From contig CAJQUW010005326.1 of assembly GCA_907163375.1 (NCBI GenBank), forward strand, positions 124,001-188,000: a DNA stretch of 64,000 nucleotides, given 5' to 3'. Positions 26,658 through 34,864 of this stretch are shown piece after piece. Numbering within the stretch: position 1 is the first letter of the stretch; each line of letters opens with the position of its first letter. The notes beneath the pieces are model-generated. The model did not search any database. It was given only the letters and a program-made list of their open reading frames with translations, and was not told where the DNA came from. Position numbers and translations under genes: made by a program. Source of the stretch: Prostheceraeus crozeri. Lineage: Eukaryota; Platyhelminthes; Polycladida; Euryleptidae.

Positions 26658-27126
26658 ATATATATATATATATATATATGATGCATTCACTAACTTGGAG
26701 TAATGATGAAAAATCAATGCCGAACTTCTACGATGGTAGAAATTATGTCAGGCTTTAAAACTTCAGCAAAATTCACAAAATTTCAGCATAGGTAAATTTC
26801 AGAAAAATGACTGCGATTGCACTATTTTGACAGATGATACCCTTCCACTAGTGTCCATAATAATTTTGTTCTCTCTTTTTCCCGTTCTACAATTAGGTGC
26901 TACCTAATTGGCATTTAATCGAGTATTGATTTAACCTTTAAAATGTGACAATGTGTCAATGTGGTTATCAATTTATTTTTTCCATTTTGCAGGAATGATT
27001 ACGGATCTATTCATCGACAAGTTCAAATTCAAAGGTCAAAATGTGAAGAGTAAAGTACCGGCGCTTCTCGAGCTTCTGGACAACTATGACCTAGATAATC
27101 TGATTCACTTTTTCTCAAATGCTTGA
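3302..27126 (+). CDS. BBS7: Bardet-Biedl syndrome 7 protein, BBSome subunit (5' end missing)
   Basis: Seven exons (3302-3477, 9437-9623, 10690-11010, 13075-13521, 18051-18253, 22875-23380, 26993-27126) total 1974 nt and give one open frame of 657 residues ending in TGA. All introns visible here are GT/AG. The order of segments follows the animal BBS7 family: N-terminal beta-propeller (exons 1-4), a coiled-coil linker, a gamma-adaptin-ear-like domain, a platform domain and a C-terminal helical pair. Vertebrate BBS7 is about 715 residues, so roughly 55 N-terminal residues lie upstream. By family knowledge BBS7 belongs to the core of the BBSome, which with BBS2 and BBS9 carries membrane proteins into and out of cilia. 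Intron phases in order are 2, 0, 0, 0, 2, 1. Nothing in the frame suggests decay, so the gene looks functional. Only the transcription start and polyadenylation site are undetermined. Confidence 0.96.
4185..4722 (+). repeat. 269-bp tandem duplication with an exon-like stretch
   Basis: Copies 4185-4453 and 4454-4722 appear identical base for base, with period 269. Each carries a GC-richer block (about 4370-4440 and its copy) with an open frame containing [17 protein letters not shown], preceded by a CATAG acceptor-like site. Copy 1 stays open into copy 2 for a while. I do not recognise the peptide, and BBS7 does not use it. It could be a decoy exon or a repeat fragment. Confidence 0.9.
4874..5036. 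repeat. Imperfect fold-back inverted repeat
   Basis: Left arm 4874-4938 and right arm 4973-5036 are near reverse complements, sharing GTGGAGAGGAGGATAGCC and GGTCAGCT(A/G)CTTTATTTTGG, around a 34-nt loop. It looks like a fold-back MITE or a rearranged repeat end. No target-site duplication was identified. Confidence 0.8.
5060..6240 (-). mobile_element. RTE-type LINE fragment (reverse transcriptase), decayed
   Basis: Read on the minus strand, the order is: a basic stretch with [18 protein letters not shown] (about 5990), a [18 protein letters not shown] block (about 5690-5740), [28 protein letters not shown], and [17 protein letters not shown] (about 5185-5245). This is the arrangement of RTE/BovB-like reverse transcriptases. 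Several frame changes break it, and both the endonuclease and the region after the first catalytic Asp are missing. It lies in BBS7 intron 1, antisense to the gene. Confidence 0.8.
7330..7510 (+). repeat. tRNA-derived SINE, copy 1
   Basis: Starts with an A-box-like GACACAACGGTTAAGTGC and a B-box-like GGTCGAGCC, then GGGCATCCAGAC, CTGACTATGTCAGCACCGTC and GTAGTGACATTAAAG. The second copy at 8098-8275 has the same blocks in the same order on the other strand, which defines the family. In BBS7 intron 1. Confidence 0.75.
8098..8275 (-). repeat. tRNA-derived SINE, copy 2 (inverted)
   Basis: On the minus strand: GTGGCACAGTGGTCAAGTGC, then GTGTCATTGGAAGTCGTC, GGGCATCCGGACTAAACG, CTGACTATGTCAGCACCATC and GTAGTGACTTTA. 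It is about 590 bp from copy 1 in head-opposed orientation, so the intron RNA could fold the pair into a duplex. Confidence 0.75.
8567..9309. mobile_element. Old hAT-like non-autonomous element
   Basis: The right end reads CGCTTCCGCAGCCCTG. Its reverse complement, CAGGGCTGCGGAAGCG, is a typical hAT terminal motif. The end is built of repeated GTGGAAGCG units (9240-9300), and GGAAGC/AGAAGCG units recur near the left end (8580-8640). Flanks GCTATAAA (8559-8566) and GTTATGAA (9310-9317) agree at 6 of 8 bases, like a decayed 8-bp target duplication. No transposase was seen. Confidence 0.4.
9437..9623 (+). CDS. BBS7: BBS7 exon B (propeller)
   Basis: Encodes [18 protein letters not shown], then [18 protein letters not shown] and [15 protein letters not shown]. 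The [10 protein letters not shown] block is a hallmark of BBS7 propellers. The acceptor is TTTTTCAG and the donor GTCAGT at 9624. The intron before it, 5959 bp, is the longest in the visible gene. The exon ends at a codon boundary. Confidence 0.95.
10690..11010 (+). CDS. BBS7: BBS7 exon C (propeller)
   Basis: 107 codons in phase 0. It opens with [17 protein letters not shown] and continues through [32 protein letters not shown] and [17 protein letters not shown]. The VPGPP, (L/Y)GTADGK and GR.DG.V..Y blocks match propeller blades of BBS7. The acceptor is TACTTCAG and the donor GTAAGA at 11011. Confidence 0.96.
12334..12409 (-). repeat. tRNA-like SINE head
   Basis: Read on the minus strand it has an A-box-like GTAGCCTTGTGGTAGTGTTAG-type start and a B-box AGGTTCAAATCTC, spaced as in tRNA-derived SINEs. 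No clean cloverleaf or CCA end is visible, so a working tRNA is unlikely. A related B-box region recurs at about 25535-25560. Confidence 0.45.
13075..13521 (+). CDS. BBS7: BBS7 exon D (end of propeller, coiled coil, start of ear domain)
   Basis: 149 codons in phase 0. The first part, [19 protein letters not shown] and [11 protein letters not shown], closes the propeller. Next comes a charged helix, [20 protein letters not shown], the expected coiled-coil linker, and a serine run. [20 protein letters not shown] then matches the most conserved stretch of the ear-like domain. The acceptor ATTTTAG ends at 13074 and the donor GTAAGA begins at 13522. A Met codon inside the exon (13192) is not the start. 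Confidence 0.95.
13522..18050 (+). other. BBS7 intron D-E, little structure
   Basis: 4.5 kb of AT-rich intron. Apart from one tRNA-like block (14057-14126) I see no repeat or coding signal I can support. Open frames at 15245, 15930 and 17707 lack recognisable motifs. Confidence 0.6.
14057..14126 (+). repeat. tRNA-like sequence (SINE head or tRNA pseudogene)
   Basis: Seventy bases with a good A box, TAGCTCAGCTAGTAGAG, a D-stem pairing GCTC/GAGC and a rough acceptor pairing GCGTT/GACGC. The T-arm is decayed (GTAGTTGGTTCTG instead of a normal B box). Probably the head of an old SINE. Confidence 0.35.
18051..18253 (+). CDS. BBS7: BBS7 exon E (ear-like domain)
   Basis: Starts [20 protein letters not shown] and continues [19 protein letters not shown] to [23 protein letters not shown] and [10 protein letters not shown] are nearly invariant in animal BBS7. 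The acceptor is TATTTTAG and the donor GTAAGA at 18254. The last codon is split CG/A across the intron, giving Arg. Confidence 0.96.
18514..18769 (+). mobile_element. 256-bp hAT-type MITE, copy 1
   Basis: Starts CATAGAAATAAACTG and ends TATCAATTTCTATG, so the termini are inverted repeats of CATAGAAAT. It is flanked by a perfect 8-bp duplication ATGAACAC (18506-18513 and 18770-18777). A second copy of exactly 256 bp lies at 48354-48609 in the same orientation with its own 8-bp duplication. No coding capacity. In BBS7 intron E-F. Confidence 0.9.
19090..20948 (+). mobile_element. Tc1 transposon with 403-bp terminal inverted repeats
   Basis: Begins CAGTGGCGGAAAAAGTCGG and ends with its reverse complement, flanked by TA (19088-19089 and 20949-20950). 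The arms run 19090-19492 and 20546-20948, both 403 nt, and I see no mismatch between them. The right arm contains the last 200 bp or so of the transposase gene, so the left arm carries an inverted copy of that coding end. Matched arms and an almost open transposase suggest a young insertion. In BBS7 intron E-F. Confidence 0.95.
19720..20752 (+). pseudogene. Tc1 transposase (one frameshift)
   Basis: The N-terminal part, from Met at 19720, has a paired-like helix-turn-helix ([20 protein letters not shown]), an arginine-rich linker with SGRPRATT, a second helix-turn-helix and the catalytic block [13 protein letters not shown] (first Asp near residue 152). [13 protein letters not shown] follows. 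Near 20400 the frame shifts by one position; the remainder gives [12 protein letters not shown] (second Asp) and [11 protein letters not shown] (the Glu of DD34E) and ends GGPTKY-stop. All three catalytic residues are present, so a single indel separates this copy from an open frame of about 345 codons. Transposases of this family bind their inverted repeats and cut and paste at TA. Confidence 0.93.
22811..22852 (+). repeat. GTGA tetranucleotide run beside a BBS7 acceptor
   Basis: Repeats of GTGA and AGTC(A) ending about 22 bp before the exon at 22875. It occupies the place where the branch point and polypyrimidine tract would be expected. Confidence 0.8.
22875..23380 (+). CDS. BBS7: BBS7 exon F (platform domain, helical region)
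   Basis: The largest visible exon (506 nt). Conserved blocks include [71 protein letters not shown] and LERLYG. All are typical of the BBS7 platform and the helix after it. The acceptor TTTTCAG lies just after a GTGA tetranucleotide run (22811-22852). The donor is GTAAGA at 23381. Reading through that donor would add only 17 codons before a stop. Confidence 0.96.
25203..25525 (+). repeat. Imperfect tandem duplication, period about 161 bp
   Basis: Copy 1 (25203-25363) and copy 2 (25364-25525) share CTAGTCAATTAAATGG, ATCGACTAACTCAGTGAT and GTGTCATTGGGAGGAAGGGT, with diverged spacers between. They are older than the exact duplication at 4185-4722. Confidence 0.8.
26600..26682. repeat. TA dinucleotide microsatellite
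   Basis: A run of TA repeats with two short interruptions, in the last BBS7 intron. A second TA run with TGTA units is at 29566-29612. Confidence 0.95.
26993..27126 (+). CDS. BBS7: BBS7 last exon (C-terminal helices)
   Basis: Encodes [20 protein letters not shown] and then [20 protein letters not shown], followed by SNA and [23 protein letters not shown] is the conserved C-terminus of BBS7 and ends at the expected length. The acceptor is TTTGCAG. No canonical AATAAA was placed with confidence in the following few hundred bases. An ATTAAA stands at 27685. Confidence 0.95.
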
Positions 27127-27944
27127 CAATTTCCGTCCACCATGAATACATATCCGTCCGCACATTCATTCGTTTTTCTTTTGAAGATAAAATGATTGAC
27201 GCCTACACAGCCGAATTCCATAACTCTTATCATTCTTCCATCGAATGTTGACTTTTTCAGATGAATATTTTACGTCTTAGACAGCTGACAGTTGATTTTT
27301 ACTAGACAGAAGGCATTAAGTGGAACTGCCAGACAATCTTGAGAATTATTATTGGATTTTGAGTCTCAACTATTGACTTCGCGTTAATTGTCCGTGCAAC
27401 GAAAATGCATCATGTATCCTTCAGAGCGGTTAATAATGAACAGGCATGCCTTTAAAGCAGCGGATTTCCACTGGGGGATTATAAGTAGTTTTGAATGGCG
27501 AGTTCTAGGACATTGTCTTAGTAAAAAAATTACAGCGAGGAACACCCGAAACAACGTAAGAAGTATGCATTGCAAAAAGCTTGACTTCAGCGGACTCGTC
27601 TGACAAGCGAGGATAACAAGAAATGTCGTTTATTTCATTACATTAGCCTTATAATGGGAATTTAAGGCAATGCTACGTTTGAATATTAAATTCATTGTGC
27701 TGCTTAACTGGATAGTTGCTACGGTTGTTTGGGTAAACAGCACAGCTTAAAGCCAAGTCGTTAGCTTTTTAAGTATTAGGCTATATTAAGATCACATCTT
27801 CAACATAGATTTCTAAATCAGATAAGAAATATGCAAAAACATAATGAGTTAAATATGATGAACCTTATAGGATATTGCTACTCGTACGAGTCCTAGCTGA
27901 AAACATTGTTTTACCATTTTATCCGTTGATTTCTTCCAGACAAC

Positions 27945-28377
27945 ACTAGGTGACATGTCACGCTCAATTACGCGTAATTCACGCGTAAACTACGCGCAAT
28001 TACACATGACCCTAAACATCCGTGGCTATACGTGACATTGCTGCAACATCTGTCGGCAGTCCTGATATATAGTCTTTGCGTATGTATGGCAGAGGCTAAA
28101 CAATGTGATAGGACCTCAACTTCATGCTCAGGGAAGACAGAACATGCTTAGCGGTTCATCCGTGGTTCAAGCGGCAACGCAGACAACCGTAGACGACGCG
28201 CAAACTATAAACGCTCGCCCCCGCGTATTCATAAACATTCCCCATGTTTTAACAACATCAGATCAAGTGATTTCTGACTCTTACTGCAGCGTGTATGTAC
28301 GCGCGTAGAAGAATAGAATGCCTGTAACCATGAATGTTTGGGGTGTTCCATAATTACGCGTGACATGTCACCTAGTG
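27945..28377. mobile_element. 433-bp MITE with CACTAGGTGACATG termini
   Basis: Left end CACTAGGTGACATGTCACGC; right end GCGTGACATGTCACCTAGTG. This is a terminal inverted repeat of about 20 bp, followed by further near-inverted TAATTACGCG. The flanks share only AA, so a 2-bp target duplication is possible. The CACTA start recalls EnSpm-, Chapaev- or Transib-type elements, but the class is not proven. The interior is unusually CpG-rich, with ACGCG repeated near the left end. It splits LINE motifs on either side. Confidence 0.7.
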
Positions 28378-29556
28378 AAGTAGGCCTTTGCAATAAACGT
28401 GTACAGGGAGTTATCGGCATGATCTCGAAGCATTTTCTTATTCAACATGGGATGAGAAATTCTGTCAAAGCCTTTCGTCAAATGTAGGGTAGCCTACTGA
28501 AGGCATATTTGTTGCAAATACATCTGCCAATTTCAGTCTATGATTGTCGGTATACCATCTGATCCAGTGCCTCTTCTTGGATTCGTTTTCTCCAATGACT
28601 TCAATATTTCGAGTCTATCAAATAGGAATGTCACAGCGTGCGTAGGCCTATGACATCGGTTGAGTAAAGTTCAGGGTATAACGACCATGTTGCCCTCAAG
28701 TTTTACTCAAACTTTTGCAATATTGTATTGATCTGAGGATGGATCTAATTTTGTTAGCCAGTCGTTATTTCTGTTATAGTTCATGTTAACTTGCCCATGG
28801 AGACTTTCCTAATTCATTTCTTCACACCACAAGAATTTCTCTATATAATGATTAGCTAATCTTTCTGTATGCATAGCGCTTGCTGATCAAAACTTACAGT
28901 AGATGGTGGATGTCATCCGGGCTCTCTTTCACTAGTGATCTTTTTAGCTGGAAAGGAGGTTAAATGATTTTTAAAATTTCATAGAATTTAATGCTGACAT
29001 CATTTATGCTAAAAGTTTGGAATTCACATTGCCAGTCTATCTTAGCCATATCCTTCGATACAGCTTCAAGGAAAAACGTCCGAAGATTCATCTTTTTAAT
29101 TTTGTTGATCATTTCAACCGAAGATGTATCTTTAGTTATAGCAACAATACGTTATGGTCACTGCTTGCTAGAGGTGGATTAACCCATTAGTGCCTGGGAA
29201 TTAACTTTTGTAGATTTAATTATTTTTGAACATTATTAACCCAAACAACATGAAAAACAACTATCATTTCCCTTAGAAAAGTTTTGATAAACAATCAGAT
29301 CGATTTTTAGGATTGGGTCGTTTTCGACCTACTCGGAACAAATAACCCTAAAAATGTTTACTATCAACATTCAACAAATAATCAAAAAACAGTTTATCAA
29401 GAATATACAAACCAAAATAGACAATTTACAGCAGTTTCTGTGGCAAGAATATACACAATTATCTATGTAGTTTGCTATGAAAGTTCCGGTACATACGTGC
29501 AAGTTGCGTACTTCGACTAATTTTGACTTATCTGACTGCAGATAAATGGAACAATT

Positions 29557-29606
<50 letters not shown>

Positions 29607-29625
29607 TTATGTATAGAAAAATGGT

Positions 29626-30030
29626 TTATAAAGTATGATAGCTTACGAAGCAATCATCGTGAAGATTTACTTTACACTTCAAACAAGATTTCACCGTTTT
29701 GCTTCCACATACCCGACATCGAAGTCGAGATGAGGAGCAAATGAAATGTCCTTTGCCATCGTACCGAGGATTTGTATTCTCGGTCAGGCATGAAGGTCGA
29801 TATCTCTTCGGTTTGCGATCCTTGCTATGTTTTTGTAAATATTCCAGCACAACGCGTCTCCTGAACTCCAGGAAATCCATATTTGATCCTTTTGATTCCT
29901 TGAATAGAATCCAGGCATCGTTCAACGAGATGTCAATGTCCCATCGATACAAAGGGTTCCACCATTTTCGACTCCGTATACGGATCTTGTATTTATTGGT
30001 ATTTTGGTTCATCCTATCGGACTCTCCCAT
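29626..30030 (-). pseudogene. piggyBac transposase C-terminal fragment
   Basis: 134 codons on the minus strand. The first part, with WWNPLYRWDIDISLNDAWIL and FLEFRRRVVLEYL, matches the end of the DDE domain of piggyBac-type transposases. The tail RCRVCGSKTVKSCLKCKVNL followed by HDDC is the cysteine-rich zinc-binding end typical of the family (Cys pairs CxxC and CxxC, then Cys/His). The upstream catalytic Asp residues are absent from this frame and I could not find them nearby, so this is a remnant. Confidence 0.85.
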
Positions 30031-30139
30031 GTACTTGTTATATTCCGAAACGGAATGATGTATCTTTGGATCTAATAATGAATCAAGGAAATGATGTTAC
30101 CTAAAATAGCAATATAGTTCAGTTACACACCATATGAAC

Positions 30140-30212
30140 GTGTAGCGGTATAGCGGTCTGCACAGAGCATTTTACTGAGGAGGTGTAAGTACCTGGGTTC
30201 GAGTTCGTACAC
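30140..30212 (+). repeat. tRNA-like SINE head inside piggyBac
   Basis: A-box-like TAGCGGTATAGCGGT and B-box-like GGGTTCGAGTTC with tRNA-like spacing. No stable cloverleaf was evident. Probably a SINE head inserted in the piggyBac remnant. Confidence 0.4.
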
Positions 30213-32029
30213 TATCAAGAAAGTAGTTAAATTTTTATGTATGATATGGTCAAGTTTTTGTTTTGCATTTCCTTTTTTCGCCATTACGTGAGCTGAACTA
30301 TTTTCAAGTGCAATACGTTACTGGTAAATTTAAAAACATGAAATAATAACATTAAAAAACGCATGTTTCTACATGTATTTGTAGAGCTTTGGAAAGTTAG
30401 TTGGATAATTTGCATCATTGAATAGGTAAATTGAATAGTTGAATAGATAGCAGTCGAATGAATCAAAAAGTACTGATTGAAATATGGTATTACAAATGAT
30501 AAATTTACTCTATCGATATACAGAGTTTAGATAATTCTTACCTTTTCTTTGACATTGTCGCCATGTTGTATAATCAAAATCCTCCATTTGAAAAAAAGAA
30601 CTATTAAAAATTATGAAATGTCAAAACAAAACCACAACATGTAAAAGAAAAATGTTATATAGAGCATAATTTTATCAAAATTTTGTCTAATTATTCATCA
30701 TAGATTTCATGAATCTTATGCGAATTTTAGGGTTATTTGTTCCGAGTGGGTCGAAAACGACCCAACATCAGTTTTGCATAAAAGTGTAAAAACTCATTAG
30801 GAAATGCATTACAAACGCATTTCTAAGTGAAGTTAATGTGACAACGAAATAGAAAATCCCCATAAATACTTTTGAAATATCGGTTAAAAATATCTCTGAC
30901 ATTTGCGAAAAAACCTCATCTTTTATAGATTTCAAAAATCGACAAAAAGAAGCAATTGGTTCAGTTTGAGAACAAATATCTCTGATCACATTTCATAAGA
31001 TCATCTTGAAATGTCTGTCATTACTCAGTAGATACAACATGTATATAGTATATGGCAACAGGCATATGAATTAATTGATTAGCAGTTCAGAAACATAGCT
31101 TTAACAGAGTTGGGTCGTTTTCGACCCGCTCGGATGTAATGGGTTAAACTCGGCATTGAACATCTAGCAATGCATCATATCGCGTTGCATGGCACAGTGG
31201 ACAGTATTTGACAACTGAAAATTTATGCGAAGAAACATGATTAAAACCACTTGCTACTATAACATTAATGCAATGCATGATCGAGTTCAAAGTATCATCA
31301 ATCAAATTAGAGATCACTTAGTTGCAAGATATTCTCTTATCTGGTAAATTAAATTTTGAAACCGGAGGAAGATGCAAAGTTATGAGTAAGGAATTGAAAT
31401 ACTTGATGGAAGTGTGTAGTATCAATAATTCAACATTTGTGTTTTCAGATTCGCTAAATGCAACTTTTACATTGTAGTTTGTCTTCACCCATGAGCAGAT
31501 TCCACCACCTTTACCAGACACTCTGTCGAAGCGATGTTAAAACCACCGATGACATTATTTTGATCTGGAATGCTCCAGTCCAGCCATGACTCAATAACTG
31601 TTAGAACATCAGCAGAATTCGATTTCGAAAAAAGTAGTTGGTTGGCCCATCAATTGTATTGCATAGGGATCTCGCAATAGTGTAACATATAATGGGAAGA
31701 GAAGAATAAAAAGAGTTATTTGCATAATTGAGGACTTTGCTTTTCTTCATTGTTTGTCAATAACCATGTATAAGAAATCAAACTGGATTTTCTTTATCGT
31801 ACTCTTGCCCATCTATGAGCAATTTGCCCCTCACTATCAGCATCTTTTTCATAACTCTTCTAGAGGTTCAAGCATTTTCTTACGCAGTCGCTTTCTTTCC
31901 TATCCCATACGTACGATCAGAATCATGAAATGGACCGTTCGATTGGATCTTTCAAATCGTTTTGCCTTTACTTGTTCAAGAATATCACGCGCAGCCTGGC
32001 AAGAAACCAACGTCATTTTATTATTCTTT

Positions 32030-32470
32030 TTGTTCCATCAGGGTGTGCCCGAAAACTAAGACCAGGATCTTGGACACTTGTGTGTTTCCGGTTCTATTAT
32101 GTGGCCGTGAAACTTATTGCCTCTCACCGTTCCTGTCTGTCGAATCCACGCCATCCGCTGGTACCGATCAGTGACGATCAGTATACCAGAGCTGCTGTCT
32201 CAACGCGCCTGACAACCACTGTCCGTAAAAGAAGGCTTCGGCTTCTCGGTCATGTTGCCCGTCTTGGTGCCGATACCCCCACGAGGCAGATTCTCGCCGC
32301 TTCGGCCCTTCCTCCACCTTCAGGATGGCATCGTCCTCAACTCTCCTGGATGGCGCAAGTCCAACCTAAAGGACCGATTGAAGACTTCATCGACGCTGCG
32401 CAAGATCGCCCTGCGTTTCCGTAACGTGGTCGCCACGGTCACCTAAGTGACCTGGCGACTGCAAGTACAA
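32030..32470 (+). mobile_element. LINE reverse-transcriptase C-terminal fragment
   Basis: Plus-strand pieces: KTKTRILDTCVFPVLLCGRE, then after a frame change RKRRLRLLGHVARLGADTPT and a GW-RP-SWM block. The layout (L.GCET, RRLR..GHV.R, GRPR..W) is the C-terminal end of many non-LTR retrotransposon proteins. Truncated at both ends and broken. Confidence 0.7.
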
Positions 32471-32864
32471 GCAAGTTCCATCAGACTATCTTCAGACCCT
32501 ATCAGTTTCTATGATCTTTACATCATCTTAATAGTTCTTCTATATCTCTTTGTCGTTTTTGGATGCTTCGAACTCATTTTCATTAGATCTTCATGACTCC
32601 ACGGATAACCAAATTATTAGCCATCGATTTCCGAGCATCTTTTATTTTGTTCATCTCCTGTTGAGCGATAATCTCTCTAAGTTCGAAGATTTCTTGTTCT
32701 TGCTTGTTGAGTTTCATTATCACCTTCTCCAGTTCACCTGTAAGCTCGAAATTTTATCTCGAAATTTGGCCAGTTCATCACGAATGAATTATATGAGTAG
32801 TTTTATCCCCTACAGAGGATGTACTGCCTTTTCGAGAGGTGGGCATTGTGCTTGTGTATCAAAA

Positions 32865-33188
32865 TTATGCAATGGAAAATATCTCTGATGCAGTGGTCCT
32901 AGCGAGCAACCAATTTGCATAACCGTTATCAGTGTGATTCGAGCACAAAACAGCTGATTGACGTTGAGTGTAGGCCTTAATCGCTAAGCCAGCGCACACA
33001 AGTTCCGAAGAGCAGGTAGCTATATATTTCTGCAAAATCACTAATCGCACGAGCTTCAGAGCGAAACAATAATCACAACTTGACTTGGATTTTTCTGGTA
33101 AATCGGAAAAATAGCAATAACTCCGCACAGCGACCCACGTCGACGTACCCACGAAGCAAATAATCAGGCTAAATTGGAGGAAAAGCAT
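32865..33188 (-). CDS. Possible small secreted cysteine-rich protein
   Basis: 107 codons on the minus strand starting at 33188. The first 20 or so residues (MLFLQFSLIICFVGTSTWVA) form a good signal-peptide-like hydrophobic segment. After it come spaced cysteines: CYF, SSCDYC, ATCSSELVC and VLCSNHTD. This pattern loosely recalls Ly6/three-finger proteins, which end near a Cys-Asn motif, but the spacing is not convincing and no GPI-type tail is visible. Base composition is less AT-rich than the flanks. It lies between LINE fragments, so a chance frame is quite possible. An acceptor-like TTTGCAG inside the frame means it could also be part of a spliced gene. Confidence 0.25.
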   Translation of the reverse strand: MLFLQFSLIICFVGTSTWVAVRSYCYFSDLPEKSKSSCDYCFALKLVRLVILQKYIATCSSELVCAGLAIKAYTQRQSAVLCSNHTDNGYANWLLARTTASEIFSIA

Positions 33189-33234
33189 TGAGCTATCTAA
33201 TAATGTAATTTTTCACGTTGTATTGGTATTGACA

Positions 33235-33590
33235 ACGCCCGGGTGAGGTGGATCTCTTCGAAGAGACTTGCTGACCACGTTCACATGGACGATCTACTAA
33301 TGAGACACGGCATTCGGTGGATCAAAGATGTAATACCCGCAAGAAGACTTCGCTCGCATGGTCACGTGCATCGAATGAATGAAGACTCGTGGCAAAAGAA
33401 GATCTTGTCCTTTGAAGTTCCTGGACAGAACCCACGAGGTCGCCCAAAGAAGAGATGTCATGATGACATAAAGGAGGATATGCTAAAGCTCAATCTTCAT
33501 AGCATCAGCCCACAACACCGAACAGCTTGAAGAGATGCCATCAAGGTGGCATTCGACGGCGTCCAACCGGCGCCAAAGATCATGTTCTAT
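33235..33590 (+). mobile_element. RTE-type LINE 3' coding fragment
   Basis: An open stretch with RVRWISSKRLADHVHMDDLL, ARRLRSHGHVHRMNEDSWQK and GQNPRGRPKKRCHDDIKEDM, then DAIKVAFDG after a stop. RLR..GHV.RM and P.GRP.K.W.D.(I/V).EDM are C-terminal signatures of RTE-like LINE proteins. Possibly the same family as the fragment at 5060-6240, but the two do not overlap, so this cannot be judged here. Confidence 0.75.
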
Positions 33591-34480
33591 TTTTATCACT
33601 TATTTGAATTTCAAAGTTTGAAAGATAGAAACTGATGTTGCCGTTGAAAAGTCAGTCTTGAAATCGCATACTGAATGACAAGAGCATCTGTCTCCATGTG
33701 TATTTCTGATTTTGAGCTTTAGAGAAAAGTGCATCAGACAAAATTATCAATCAATTAAAATAAAATCATTACCATTTGAGTTGCATCCTCAGTTGTGAAA
33801 TGGGAACAGATCTGAATAGCCACCAATATCATGAATTATCAGCTGGCTTAAAGTAGGCCTACACATCCCTCAACATCAGCAAAACTTCCTATTCAATGCG
33901 CAGCCATACCCGAAGCAAATTTGAGATGCAGTATTAGAATATTATAATGTAAATTAATATCTTGCTAAAAGCTAATTTTACGAATGATTCTATCGCTTTT
34001 AGAACTGCTTCTATAGCTTATGTCGCTGTTCTATTTTTGAAGTCAAAATTTTGCACTGATTGTTGTTGCCCCTTGCGGCTAGGTATACGTGCAAAGGTTT
34101 TAGTGAATTTACATATCACAACGCTGACCGTACGATGGAGATTGGAGATAGAAATCCATTGACTTCTATACGTTCAGCATTTTGAAATATTGGTCTTGAA
34201 ACCTTGGGAGAAGGCTATTATCAGACTTTTCCGATCGTTTCTTTTATTGTAGTGTGTAATCAATCAATCATAATATTCGCAAGACGCATTATTATAAACG
34301 AATGTTTATATGATACACAATGAGTACACATGATGCAATGATACAACATTATACACATACAATGAAGCTGAATAGTACAATGTACAGGCGCATAGACGTG
34401 TACATGCAATGATGCTTATACCTATGAAGCAGTTTTCTTTTAACATATTTCAATAATCATAACAATAATGCTATCATCTT
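33591..34480. other. No supported feature
   Basis: AT-rich sequence with several CA/TACA-rich runs near 34310-34400. Nothing else was seen. Confidence 0.5.
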
Positions 34481-34489
34481 ACTTAAAAG

Positions 34490-34770
34490 CCATCTCCTAT
34501 AAAACCGCTGCTGTTATGCCCGGTCCTAACGCGGCTAATCTTGCAGAAGACAAGAAACGAGCGTGGCCGCAAATCACATATTCCAGCCAGTTGCAGTGGA
34601 GACACTTGGGGTATGGAGACACGACATTTGACTTCATTCTCGAGGTTGGTAGGAAGATGCAAGCTATCAATGGTGACTTCAGATCCACCATCTTCCTCCA
34701 ACGGCGATTATCTATCGCCATCGAAAGGTTGATGCAATTGCTCATTGCATTCGCGAGTCTCTTTCATTCT
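34490..34770 (+). other. Coding-like fragment of unknown origin
   Basis: A GC-richer block whose plus-strand frame contains KKRAWPQITYSSQLQWRHLG, then VGRKMQAINGDFRSTIFLQ and RRLSIAIERLMQLL. The last part loosely resembles segments found in retroelement-like proteins. No start, stop or full domain is present. Probably a repeat remnant. Confidence 0.3.
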
Positions 34771-34864
34771 ATGATGTGTCTCCATTTATTTAGCTACGCT
34801 CCTTTTATCTACGTTTTCTCCTATGACACAGTTTTTAAGGACTTTGCTTTTACGGATGTAAGAC

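Larger units (their letters stand above)
23381..26992 (+). other. BBS7 last intron, minor repeats only
   Basis: 3.6 kb of AT-rich intron. It holds a short nested stem (about 23432-23460), an imperfect tandem duplication (25203-25525), a possible SINE trace near 24640-24730 and a long TA microsatellite. No coding signal was seen. Confidence 0.6.
29183..31143 (-). mobile_element. piggyBac transposon remnant with TTAA target sites
   Basis: Flanked by TTAA at 29179-29182 and 31144-31147. The inner ends read CCCATTAG and, on the opposite strand, CCCATTAC. It encodes the C-terminal end of a piggyBac transposase on the minus strand near its left end. A 42-bp inverted repeat containing GGGTCGTTTTCGACC lies at 29314-29354 and 30725-30766, with a third partial copy beside the right end (31111-31134). 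The catalytic core is not recognisable. Inserted in an older LINE. Confidence 0.88.
27850..31760 (-). mobile_element. Decayed LINE, split by two later insertions
   Basis: Minus-strand pieces appear in the expected order. The endonuclease segment includes DVLTVIESWLDWSIPDQNN (about 31540-31620), SGKGGGICSWVKTNY (31470-31521) and an FNHV block (about 31240). The reverse transcriptase segment includes TNPRRGTGSDGIPTII (28550-28610), KGFDRISHPMLNKKM (28430-28480) and SGRNQRIKW (27912-27940). A piggyBac element (29183-31143) and a MITE (27945-28377) interrupt it. The frame is broken many times. The motifs fit the CR1/L2 group, but the exact clade is uncertain. A coiled-coil-like minus-strand segment at 32550-32850 could be its ORF1. 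Confidence 0.7.
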
